From Pleurobrachia bachei (lineage: Eukaryota > Ctenophora > Tentaculata > Cydippida > Pleurobrachiidae), in contig AVPN01000346.1 in the NCBI GenBank assembly GCA_000695325.1, positions 27,204 through 58,642 on the forward strand: DNA of 31,439 bases, written 5' to 3'. A program made the position numbers and the translations under genes. Below, one piece after another: positions 22,985-31,439 of the stretch. The notes below the pieces were generated by a model, which saw only the letters and a program-made list of their open reading frames with translations, was not told the DNA's origin and ran no database searches. The stretch's first letter is position 1. Each line of letters opens with the position of its first letter.

Positions 22985-24950
22985 TCACATTCCAAAAAGA
23001 TTATCACTAATAAGGAGTCTCTCGGCAAGTTTTTCCTGTGTCAAGACACAGTTTCCGCCGAGGTACACTTCCCTCCCAGTTCTAAGCCTGTATTCCTCAA
23101 TCTCCCTACACTCCCCCAAACTCACCCCTCCAACAACGTACACCAACATGGGGCACACAGGACGGGGTTTAGCTACAGCCCGGGTGAAGAGTCCCAGACC
23201 TGTCTTCAGGAGATCTCTCAGCCCACCTGACCGGTACTCCACGTCCACTAAATCCTGGGTGGAGTCCAGAGATAGACTAATGATCTGCTGTACCAGGGAG
23301 CTGTAGGACTGCTCCTCACTCACCAGGGAGGACAGTTGGGTGAAATTGGATCTCTCTCTTGATAGTGCCTCCAACCTATCAAACACTACATCCACTCTGT
23401 TGAGAAGTGCGGCTGCGTTACCGGCACACCCCACACCCAGGGCAGTTGAGAACTTGTCTTTAGGGCACTCCATCAACTCCATTAGTCGTCTCTTTAATTT
23501 GGCGACCTCTACCTCCTCACTTACAGAGTCAGTCTCAGCGAGCCTCCCGAACAGGCTGTATAGGTGGGCTGTAAGGGTACAGAGTTGTAGTGCGGTGAGG
23601 GTGTGGTTTGTAGTGATGGAGTTAACCAGTTGGGCTACACCTGAGGAGCCACCCTCATACACCGTCCACAGCATGGAGAGATCAGTAGAGGAGAGGTATC
23701 TCTCTATCTCCCCATCCCTCCTCTTCCCTGACTCCTCCACCCCGGCTAGCACTTGGAACCAGGGGAAATTAGAGAGCTTGGAGTGCATGTCAGCAGCAGG
23801 GAGGATCTGAGAGAGATCTCTTGTCTCTAGGATGTCAGGGTCCATCTGAATCTGACCCTCCAGAGATCCGAGAATATCATCTGTTAGCTGGGTAGAGGTG
23901 GTACTGAGGAGTGTGGAGATGGGAATAGCTGACTTGGAATCGGCTAAACTGCCACAGAGATCCAGTTTATCTTTGTTAAAAAGACCTCCCAGTTCCACCC
24001 TGACATCGTTGGATCCCGGGAAGAGAGAGGAGGAGTGGTTGAAGAGGAGAGATCCAGCATTATCAGGATCAATACTCGTCACACCAAACAGATCAGTGGT
24101 CCTGTCCACAATGACAAGACTCATCTTCTCCCCCTCTCTTCGTGCGGGCCTCCTACTAGCTGTTGAAACTATCTGATCAGCGAGAATACGAGACAAACAC
24201 CCCACGGAATAACAATCCTCCACTAGACCCAGCTCATCAAATAGTGACGTCATCTCCTCGGTTAGAACTCTGATTTGTTGTGCTAGTTGAGTAGGTAACA
24301 TGGCTATACCAACACCGCTACTATCAGCCGTTCTTGTATCACCACGAGACCTCAACCAGGATGTCAGGTTCCGCAGGTCCGCAGATGTCAGGGGAAAGAG
24401 CCGGCTGGCAGATGGGGTTATCAGGGTGTGGTCGGTAAACAGAAAACTTGATAAAGGAGCAGTTGTGAATGTGAAGATTGTGTTAGGGTAGATTGTATCC
24501 AGGGTAGAGAGTTGGTTCTGGTAATGATCTTCAGGGGACTCCTTGTTGCACAGGACACGGAGAGAGGAGGGGCATAGGAGGGACACAACAGTAACGAGAG
24601 AGGTATCACCATCCACCCATCGCTCAATCATGTTATTCATCTTAGTCAAACTCCCCGGATCACCTGATGAAAAGGGAAGTGTGTGAGGATTGGGAGAAGA
24701 GTAACATGTGAAAAAGAGAGAGATATTTACCGATAAGTAGAAAGACGCTGGCAGTTCCATCCCTATATTCAGCTACCTTGTCATCAACATGATGTACGTG
24801 ACGCACCCTGTGCTCCTTTATCAAAACAGGCACCGTGATGGACCAATGGGCGAGTTCCATTGCAGCACTGTCACACACCAGCAGGGCATCCTCTAGGTCT
24901 GATACAAAGTTCAGCCATGACGTCTGACAGTGCTCTGCCAACCCGTACAT
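22985..24950 (-). CDS. SCFD2: Sec1 family domain-containing protein 2
   Basis: SCFD2 is a divergent Sec1/Munc18-like protein; the superfamily acts with SNAREs in membrane fusion, and SCFD2 itself is poorly characterised. Exon 1 is 24950-24731 and exon 2 is 24663-22985 (TGA), joined in phase 1, giving about 632 aa (human 684). Family blocks: EDALLVCDSAAMELAHWS near the N-terminus, FPLTSADLRNL, SLVIVDRTTDLFG (Sec1-type VDRxxDL), and at the C-terminus DVEYRSGGLRDLLKTGLGLF, RPVCPMLVYVVGGVSLGE and NCVLTQEKLAER. The last 422 residues are repeated at 20343-21611. The ATG at 24950 is immediately preceded by CTCCCTCTATTAGC, an acceptor-like signal, so an upstream leader exon or trans-spliced leader is possible. 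Confidence 0.92.
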
Positions 24951-25389
24951 GCTAATAGAGGGAGAGGTGTTAAGATTGAGCTGGCAAGGGATCACTGATA
25001 TGCGCTATATGTAAAAGTTAATTTTCGTTTTGTTTATTTAAGGGGGTCGCTCAGGCTGTCTCCGCTCCCTCCCATCAGCACAAGGCGTCAGGTGAACAGT
25101 CATCAAAACACAGAAGCGAACTTCCGGCTACGTTTCCTGCTCAGGAACGAAGAGCAACCTCATCATCACGACTGAATCGGTTGTCTTTGGTAGAAGACTA
25201 AGGTGGGACACATACTGTAGAAATGATCCTAACGAGTATGGTCTTACTGTTGGAATAAAAAAGCGGGGCTTAGATTTTCAGAATAGAAACTTTCCTTGTG
25301 TTTTATCAAGACATATAAAATATGACACAATTTAGTTCTTGTTGACCCCAAACAGGTCAGCGATAAAAAGTGGTACTAAAAACAACTGT
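24951..25389. other. SCFD2-FGGY intergenic region
   Basis: Holds the FGGY 3' UTR and SCFD2 5' region in about 440 bp. No other coding signal is seen. Confidence 0.6.
25033..25038 (-). terminator. Candidate poly(A) signal for FGGY
   Basis: AATAAA on minus (TTTATT on +), about 350 bp after the FGGY stop and about 80 bp before the SCFD2 start codon. This is the only canonical signal I found in the gap. Confidence 0.35.
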
Positions 25390-26907
25390 TCATTTCCCCT
25401 CCATGATCCCCCTATACTTGAGCTGATCATTAGTCATTTCTTGGTAAACCCGATACTTTGCATCATAAAACGAGTACAACTCCGTGATTGGCTGATACAC
25501 AACACCACCCTCTTTACCACACTGCTGAGATGAGGTAGTAGTTCCTGCCCCTAACATAGCACTACCAGCACACATCATGTTATCACCAGGGGGCACCTCA
25601 ACAGGTAACTTGGTAACCGTTGCCAGGGTAACCAGGTAGAGTTCATTATGTGCCATACCCCCACTAACTAGGACTTTATTGAAGGTGAGGCCGTGTTGGT
25701 AGAGTGCCTCCAACACAAACCTCACACCCAGAGCTAAACCCTGGATAGCTGCTAGGTAGGTGTCCAGGAGGGTGTCACGGGATAGTTCCAGACCTGATAT
25801 CATGCCCCTGATGGCGGGGTCCGCTAGAGGGGCTCTGTTTCCATGGAGATCAGGCTGGATGTGCAGGGAGGTAGTTCTCCTGTGGAGAGTTGGACATGTC
25901 AGATCACCTCTTAGTTGGGCGTTTAGATCATTGTACGTAGTTCCCTCTTTGTATGCAGGGTGCCCCTTCGCTATCCTGTCCAGTGCACTACCAGCTGCAG
26001 TCTGGCCACCCTCATATAACCACATGCCAGGCAGAACGACCCCCTGATAGGGACCCCACACCCCCGGTACAAGCACTTCCCGGGGTGAGAGAGCCATGAT
26101 GCACGTGCTGGTCCCACTAATAACACACACTGCCCCTCCTTCTCCCTCATGACGCAGCATGGCCAGGGTGCCTGCATGGGCATCTATCATACTGACACCC
26201 ACAGTGATACCCGGTTGTAGACCCAATTCCCTCGCTGCTCCCTCTGATAAACCTCCAGTAATAGGACTACCAGGAGGTGCTACATCGCTCCCTAGCTTCT
26301 CCCCGATATCACCCAATCCTGATCTATCCAAGAAGTCCTTGTCCCATCCTCCTCGGGACGCCACGTAGCCCCATTTACACGTTACCGAGCAGATTGACCG
26401 GGTGGGGCGTCCAGTAGCTTTATACGTCAACCAGTCTGGCAGGCCGAAGAAGTGTTCCGCTTTCTCCCAAGTCTCAGGGAGGTTGTTTTTCAGCCAGAGT
26501 AGTTTAGGGGGTTGTTGTTCCGGACTAAACCCTCCCCCAACATAATCTAGCACGGGAGAGCGGGTACTATTCACTACATCCCTCTCTTTCACCGCTCTGT
26601 GGTCCATCCACAGCAGGCAGGTGTGCTGTCCAATAGGAAGAGGCTCCCCATCCCTACCTACCACTACCATTGAACATGTAGCATCGAACCCGATCCCTCC
26701 TATATCACCAGCCCCGACCGTAGTAGTACAGTGTCTCACGGTAGTACACACAGCCTCCCATATCTCCCTACAATCTTGTTCATAGTGATCAGGGTGGGGA
26801 TTGTAGAGGGTGAGGGGGGAGGACGAACTGATAACTTCCTTTCCATCTGCAGTATACAGCCCAGATCTGACACTCTGAGTCCCAACATCCACCCCGATAT
26901 AATACAT
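25390..26907 (-). CDS. FGGY: FGGY carbohydrate kinase
   Basis: Human FGGY phosphorylates D-ribulose and is regarded as a metabolite-repair kinase. Here it is a single exon of 505 codons, close to the usual length, although its neighbours have introns. Conserved blocks in order: GVDVGTQSVRSGLY (phosphate loop of the first ASKHA domain), GIGFDATCSMVVV, LLWMDHRAV, YVGGGFSPEQQPPKLLWLK, FFGLPDWLTYKATG, SVTCKWGY, SMIDAHAGTLAM with the catalytic-base aspartate, ISGTSTCIMA, VPGVWGPY, WLYEGGQTAAG, DLHGNRAPLAD, and VSGGMAHNELYL. The start ATG is directly preceded by ATAGCAG and lies only 44 bp from the DDX11 stop on the same strand. Confidence 0.95.
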   Translation of the reverse strand: MYYIGVDVGTQSVRSGLYTADGKEVISSSSPLTLYNPHPDHYEQDCREIWEAVCTTVRHCTTTVGAGDIGGIGFDATCSMVVVGRDGEPLPIGQHTCLLWMDHRAVKERDVVNSTRSPVLDYVGGGFSPEQQPPKLLWLKNNLPETWEKAEHFFGLPDWLTYKATGRPTRSICSVTCKWGYVASRGGWDKDFLDRSGLGDIGEKLGSDVAPPGSPITGGLSEGAARELGLQPGITVGVSMIDAHAGTLAMLRHEGEGGAVCVISGTSTCIMALSPREVLVPGVWGPYQGVVLPGMWLYEGGQTAAGSALDRIAKGHPAYKEGTTYNDLNAQLRGDLTCPTLHRRTTSLHIQPDLHGNRAPLADPAIRGMISGLELSRDTLLDTYLAAIQGLALGVRFVLEALYQHGLTFNKVLVSGGMAHNELYLVTLATVTKLPVEVPPGDNMMCAGSAMLGAGTTTSSQQCGKEGGVVYQPITELYSFYDAKYRVYQEMTNDQLKYRGIMEGK

Positions 26908-26951
26908 CTGCTATCTGATGTGCAGAGGGGGATCAGAGATCTATTATAGTG

Positions 26952-29900
26952 TCACCTATCTTTAAAAAAGGATTGTATTTTAGAGCGGGTGTCAGGGAGG
27001 GTGTCAGAATGTTTGACGTGTTGTCGTATCCATCCCGGCAGTTTGGAACTGATCCTACCCGTGCTGTACCTGCAATGAGGGGAGGGGAATTGAGGGAGGG
27101 GAGGGAGGGGAGTTAAGGGGACTATAGATGAAGGGGAGATAAATAGGATATGAAGGGGACAGGGAGTGGACAGGGAGGCGAGAAAAAGGGGAAGAGGGGA
27201 AGGATAAAAGGTATCCCTAGCTCACACACGCCCACCCACACACACACACCTACCCACCTCTTATCAAGAAGGAGAATGGTAGCATAATCCCCGATATGTC
27301 TGATAGCCCTTCCGATGGCCTGGTTAACAGACTTCATACAACGATTAGTGTAATACTGCTGCCCCGGACTCTGCCCATCAGACCCCTTCTCTAGAGTCGA
27401 GTCCAGGTACCTCATTTTCTCTTGGAGGACGGGGTCAGAGGGGTTGGCGAAGGGTAACCCCACCACCACAACACAGCGACCCATATTATCAGAGAAGTTG
27501 ATTCCCTCACTCATTCTCCCTCCTACTACACTGAGCAATAGGGCACCTAGGAGGGAAAGGGTTTAGTTGAAGTGAGTGAATGGGTCGGTAGGGAAGGGAT
27601 AGTTGTAGATGGGTTGGATTATTTACCAGTAGTGAGGGTGAGATTCCTTCCAACGCCTGATGGAGTGCAGGCCGTGGCTAACGTCTAGCACAACCCTAAA
27701 AGGGATGTAGCGAGCGATAGTGTCTATAGACTCCAACTTTGAAGAGCATACCCAGGGGCAAACCAACCAACCCCTGAAATGGGTCTCTCCATATTACATG
27801 GACTAACCCAACCCCCTAAAAATGACTCAACATTCCAAACTACTAACAAATTTATTCCAGGTACAGTGGTAGAAAACCAGCAGATACCGGAACTCAAATC
27901 CAATTTAAACCCTAATCAAAAGGCCCATAGTGAGAACTCTCACATTCCCTTCCCTTCCCCTCCCTCCCCCCTACACCCCCCTCCACCTAGCATGAGATCA
28001 CTCTGCTACCATCCAAGGGACACCCTGCACAGGGCAACCCCCAGGGCTATCATCTACAATAACCCTCCACCGTAACTAGCATGAGCAAACGAAGGAACAG
28101 TACTCCCGAGCTGCCACCGGCGAGAGCGGCTCGCATCACCCCCGAAGACGAAGAGATTCTCTTAGGGGATGAGAGGGAAGACTACATGGGAATCCCCCCA
28201 CTCCTACCTACCCCGACTAACGTATATCAAAAACCCTCAATCAAATATTGTAGTAACCAACTAAAAACTTACCAAACAACAATAATCAACTCAAAATCTC
28301 TAGAACTTCCTTAATAGTATACTCCCCCCCTAGTCTACTGGGCAAGAAGGAGGTATGACTACCCCCACCTCCCGTTCTCGGTTGGAGAGAACCCCAACCC
28401 CAATCCTCCCCCCATTGGAACATACTGTACACCCACCCAGGACAACTCCTGAGGTAACCTATAATAATATACTATTCAAAACTATCTACAACCTCAGTAA
28501 TCAAACATTAAACAAGATACATAACAACCCAACACCCAACACAATTAACTAGTGATAAATTGATACCTCCATAGATCAGTACGAGGGGAAGAGGTCCGCT
28601 AACCCACACCCCACCAGCCCGACCACTGGGCAGTGGGCAGGGAGGTAGAGGACCACAATCAGACACCCCTCCAGTCCAGGTACACCTGGTTACATAACAA
28701 CCAACCAATAACAAACACCCAACACAATTAACTAGTGATAAATTGATACCTCCATAGATCAGTACGAGGGGAAGAGGTCCGCTAACCCACACCCCACCAG
28801 CCCGACCACTGGGCAGTGGGCAGGGAGGTAGAGGACCACAATCAGACACCCCTCCAGTCCAGGTACACCTGGTTACATAACAACCAACCAATAACAAACA
28901 CCCAACACAATTAACTAGTGATAAATTGATACCTCCATAGATCAGTACGAGGGGAAGAGGTCCGCTAACCCACACCCCACCAGCCCGACCACTGGGCAGT
29001 GGGCAGGGAGGTAGAGGACCACAATCAGACACCCCTCCAGTCCAGGTACACCTGGTTACATAACAACCAACCAATAACAAACACCCAACACAATTAACTA
29101 GTGATAAATTGATACCTCCATAGATCAGTACGAGGGGAAGAGGTCCGCTAACCCACACCCCACCAGCCCGACCACTGGGCAGTGGGCAGGGAGGTAGAGG
29201 ACCACAATCAGACACCCCTCCAGTCCAGGTACACCTGGTTACATAACAACCAACCAATAACAAACACCCAACACAATTAACTAGTGATAAATTGATACCT
29301 CCATAGATCAGTACGAGGGGAAGAGGTCCGCTAACCCACACCCCACCAGCCCGACCACTGGGCAGTGGGCAGGGAGGTAGAGGACCACAATCAGACACCC
29401 CTCCAGTCCAGGTACACCTGGTTACATAACAACCAACCAATAACAAACACCCAACACAATTAACTAGTGATAAATTGATACCTCCATAGATCAGTACGAG
29501 GGGAAGAGGTCCGCTAACCCACACCCCACCAGCCCGACCACTGGGCAGTGGGCAGGGAGGTAGAGGACCACAATCAGACACCCCTCCAGTCCAGGTACAC
29601 CTGGTTACATAACAACCAACCAATAACAAACACCCAACACAATTAACTAGTGATAAATTGATACCTCCATAGATCAGTACGAGGGGAAGAGGTCCGCTAA
29701 CCCACACCCCACCAGCCCGACCACTGGGCAGTGGGCAGGGAGGTAGAGGACCACAATCAGACACCCCTCCAGTCCAGGTACACCTGGTTACATAACAACC
29801 AACCAATAACAAACACCCAACACAATTAACTAGTGATAAATTGATACCTCCATAGATCAGTACGAGGGGAAGAGGTCCGCTAACCCACACCCCACCAGCC

Positions 29901-31439
29901 CGACCACTGGGCAGTGGGCAGGGAGGTAGAGGACCACAATCAGACACCCCTCCAGTCCAGGTACACCTGGTTACATAACAACCAACCAATAACAAACACC
30001 CAACACAATTAACTAGTGATAAATTGATACCTCCATAGATCAGTACGAGGGGAAGAGGTCCGCTAACCCACACCCCACCAGCCCGACCACTGGGCAGTGG
30101 GCAGGGAGGTAGAGGACCACAATCAGACACCCCTCCAGTCCAGGTACACCTGGTTACATAACAACCAACCAATAACAAACACCCAACACAATTAACTAGT
30201 GATAAATTGATACCTCCATAGATCAGTACGAGGGGAAGAGGTCCGCTAACCCACACCCCACCAGCCCGACCACTGGGCAGTGGGCAGGGAGGTAGAGGAC
30301 CACAATCAGACACCCCTCCAGTCCAGGTACACCTGGTTACATAACAACCAACCAATAACAAACACCCAACACAATTAACTAGTGATAAATTGATACCTCC
30401 ATAGATCAGTACGAGGGGAAGAGGTCCGCTAACCCACACCCCACCAGCCCGACCACTGGGCAGTGGGCAGGGAGGTAGAGGACCACAATCAGACACCCCT
30501 CCAGTCCAGGTACACCTGGTTACATAACAACCAACCAATAACAAACACCCAACACAATTAACTAGTGATAAATTGATACCTCCATAGATCAGTACGAGGG
30601 GAAGAGGTCCGCTAACCCACACCCCACCAGCCCGACCACTGGGCAGTGGGCAGGGAGGTAGAGGACCACAATCAGACACCCCTCCAGTCCAGGTACACCT
30701 GGTTACATAACAACCAACCAATAACAAACACCCAACACAATTAACTAGTGATAAATTGATACCTCCATAGATCAGTACTTAGGTATACCGCTCTGACGCT
30801 GAGCAGTGTCAGTCAAAATTCAGTTTGCCGGCCCTGTTTTGCCTGGGCGGTATACAAAAACTTATATTATTATTATTATTATTATTAGTTAAATTAATTA
30901 CACCACTATATCGGGTGTTATACCTGTGTTAGATGTCCCGGGACGTCCCTCTACTCTCTTGCTATATTGCTCCAGTATACCATCTGTATTCTTACACCCT
31001 GCCTCGTCCCAGAAGATGGTTTTGTACCTGTAATTTAGTATGCTATTGGCTGCGAAGTCACCCCTACTATTGCTCGCACGGAGGGATAATTTCATTACCA
31101 AAGTATAGCAAAGTAATTCTGGTGATAGTAATCAAAACTATACAGAGTGAAAAAACAACTTGTTCAAATTTACCTGGATATCCCGTCCAATGTTGTCCTA
31201 TCCATTGCTGCTCTGGTGTCCTGTAGACACTGATATGATGGTAGGAAACACACCACACCCCCTGGTGTCACTTGGCAAACCTCCAACAAGATATACCCTA
31301 TCTCCTGTAACATTCCCTTACTCTTCCTCCCCTCAAACGAGAAGTTCAGATCAAGATGCCTCCCCCGGGATAGAGTCAGAGGGAGGATGTTACGGGGCGG
31401 TATGACATGTCCACAACTGAATACGTTGATCTGTTTGTC
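26952..31439 (-). CDS. DDX11: DNA helicase DDX11/ChlR1, 3' part
   Basis: DDX11 is an XPD-like iron-sulphur 5'-3' DNA helicase acting in sister-chromatid cohesion and replication. Visible exons in reading order: beyond the right edge to 31174, 31027-30924, 27546-27258, 27069-26952 (TGA at 26952). Phases 2, 1 and 2 match at the joins. Blocks: [28 protein letters not shown], then [10 protein letters not shown] and [11 protein letters not shown]. Directly across the 3.4-kb intron comes [20 protein letters not shown] (motif V region), then [14 protein letters not shown] and the motif VI block [15 protein letters not shown]. The C-terminus is LPGWIRQHV then [10 protein letters not shown]. The N-terminal ATPase and Fe-S regions lie outside the window. 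The large intron 30923-27547 holds the tandem array and candidate nested gene on the other strand. Confidence 0.92.
27076..27120 (+). repeat. G-rich tract with quadruplex potential
   Basis: Repeated GAGGGGAGGGG-type runs lie in the last DDX11 intron. On the transcribed pre-mRNA (minus) it is pyrimidine-rich. On the + DNA strand, four or more G-runs are close enough for a G-quadruplex. Confidence 0.55.
27547..28080. other. Left part of the large DDX11 intron
   Basis: Sequence on + becomes A/C-rich and G-poor from about 27760. Possible + strand splice acceptors are TTTATTCCAG at 27860 and a strong polypyrimidine-CACCTAG ending at 27990. The latter may begin the 5' UTR of the nested candidate gene. 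No coding exon is firmly supported here. Confidence 0.45.
28081..30782 (+). CDS. Candidate nested gene with 12 identical phase-0 exons
   Basis: This is an inferred gene antisense inside the DDX11 intron. Exon A is 28081-28221 (47 codons, [20 protein letters not shown] and onward, acidic [10 protein letters not shown] centre). Exon B is 28333-28453 (40 codons, Pro/Thr/Arg-rich). Twelve copies of a 105-nt exon follow, from 28575-28679 to 30588-30692 at 183-bp spacing. Every intron is GT-AG; those within the array are 78 nt and carry TTAAC about 40 nt from the acceptor. All junctions are phase 0. Each repeat exon encodes 35 residues, including [17 protein letters not shown] and [15 protein letters not shown], so the product would be a disordered RG/P-rich chain of about 510 aa. 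The truncated thirteenth copy reads IST then TAG at 30780. An in-frame stop at 28060 precedes the ATG. G is scarce in the introns and common in the exons. No family is recognised. It could instead be a non-coding satellite. Confidence 0.42.
28575..30778. repeat. 183-bp tandem array, 12 full copies plus a partial
   Basis: Twelve units of exactly 183 bp appear identical as far as I can read, followed by an 8-bp start of a thirteenth, cut at ATCAGTAC where TTAGGTATACC begins. Each unit carries the stem CCACTG-GG-CAGTGG and the near-palindrome CCAGGTACACCTGG. Because 183 is a multiple of 3, any open frame of the unit stays open. To the left, similarity to the unit fades from about 28510 with small gaps. 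Confidence 0.97.
30779..30855. repeat. Short element ending the array
   Basis: AGGTATACCGC at its left and GCGGTATAC at its right are inverted copies about 75 bp apart, so this may be a tiny foldback element that truncated the array. A T-rich (ATT)n microsatellite follows at 30864-30887. Confidence 0.5.
30864..30887. repeat. (ATT)n microsatellite
   Basis: About eight ATT units in the DDX11 intron, between the array and exon 31027-30924. Confidence 0.9.

Larger units (their letters stand above)
21620..24261. repeat. Tandem duplication, right copy
   Basis: Partner of 18980-21619. It carries FARS2 exon 1 without the rest of that gene, a full gene X, and the 3' part of the intact SCFD2. It is 2 bp longer because of small indels between gene X and SCFD2. 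Confidence 0.95.

Noticed and set aside
27627-27684. Possible extra DDX11 exon in phase 0 to 1
   Set aside because: It joins forward to 27546 but cannot receive the phase-1 donor at 30924. Direct joining 30924 to 27546 restores the conserved [10 protein letters not shown] without insertion.
28508-30727. A 739-codon open frame on minus made of 61-residue repeats
   Set aside because: The unit is 183 bp, so any frame free of stops in one unit stays open through the array. This frame crosses the DDX11 intron, reads Cys/Gly/Leu-rich nonsense and has no splice or start context. The + strand exon model explains the sequence better.
28575-30778. CRISPR-like array
   Set aside because: Units are identical over the full 183 bp with no variable spacers, and the context is a eukaryotic intron.

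Overview
The window is nuclear DNA of an animal. Its genes carry many short GT-AG introns, mostly under 500 bp, and all the recognisable ones are animal or eukaryotic families. A compact gene layout, a flagellar dynein gene, an IA-2-like receptor phosphatase with only moderate similarity to the vertebrate protein, and many tandem duplications suggest an early-branching metazoan such as a sponge. That placement is inference; no marker gene settles it.

Layout from left to right. (1) The 3' part of an IA-2/PTPRN-type receptor protein tyrosine phosphatase lies on + up to 2251, and its catalytic positions are substituted. (2) An AT-rich gap follows, then a nest of foldback MITE-like elements (3421-4356). 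(3) Histidine ammonia-lyase (HAL, minus, 4592-8685, perhaps starting further upstream) has a tandemly duplicated, frame-preserving cassette of three exons. (4) After a gap with a long CT/GA palindrome comes DNAI1, the axonemal dynein intermediate chain (+, 10681-16214). Its 3' end runs into a minisatellite and a cluster of X-box (RFX-like) motifs. (5) A compact minus-strand series follows: FARS2 (16651-19083), an unrecognised two-exon gene here called X, SCFD2, FGGY, and the 3' half of the DNA helicase DDX11, which runs off the right edge. A 2.64-kb tandem duplication (18980-21619 and 21620-24261) has doubled FARS2 exon 1, gene X and the 3' two thirds of SCFD2. The outermost FARS2 and SCFD2 copies remain whole. 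(6) One DDX11 intron is unusually large (27547-30923). It holds a 12-copy, 183-bp tandem array which, read on the opposite (+) strand, has the structure of 12 identical 105-nt phase-0 exons separated by 78-nt GT-AG introns. Two more phase-compatible exons lie upstream and a stop codon lies in the truncated thirteenth copy. This candidate nested gene is the most unusual object in the window.

The genes do not form one pathway. They are housekeeping and metabolic genes (HAL, FGGY, FARS2, DDX11), a flagellar gene (DNAI1) and two membrane-traffic genes (PTPRN-like, SCFD2). Recurrent themes are tandem duplication at every scale (21 bp, about 45 bp, 183 bp, about 1.1 kb, 2.6 kb), duplication of splice-site-bearing units, and polypyrimidine-AG signals lying close to start codons in the minus-strand cluster. 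Because so many tandem copies occur, misassembly of two haplotypes must be excluded before any duplication is taken as real. I recognised no virus-derived element, tRNA, rRNA or CRISPR array.
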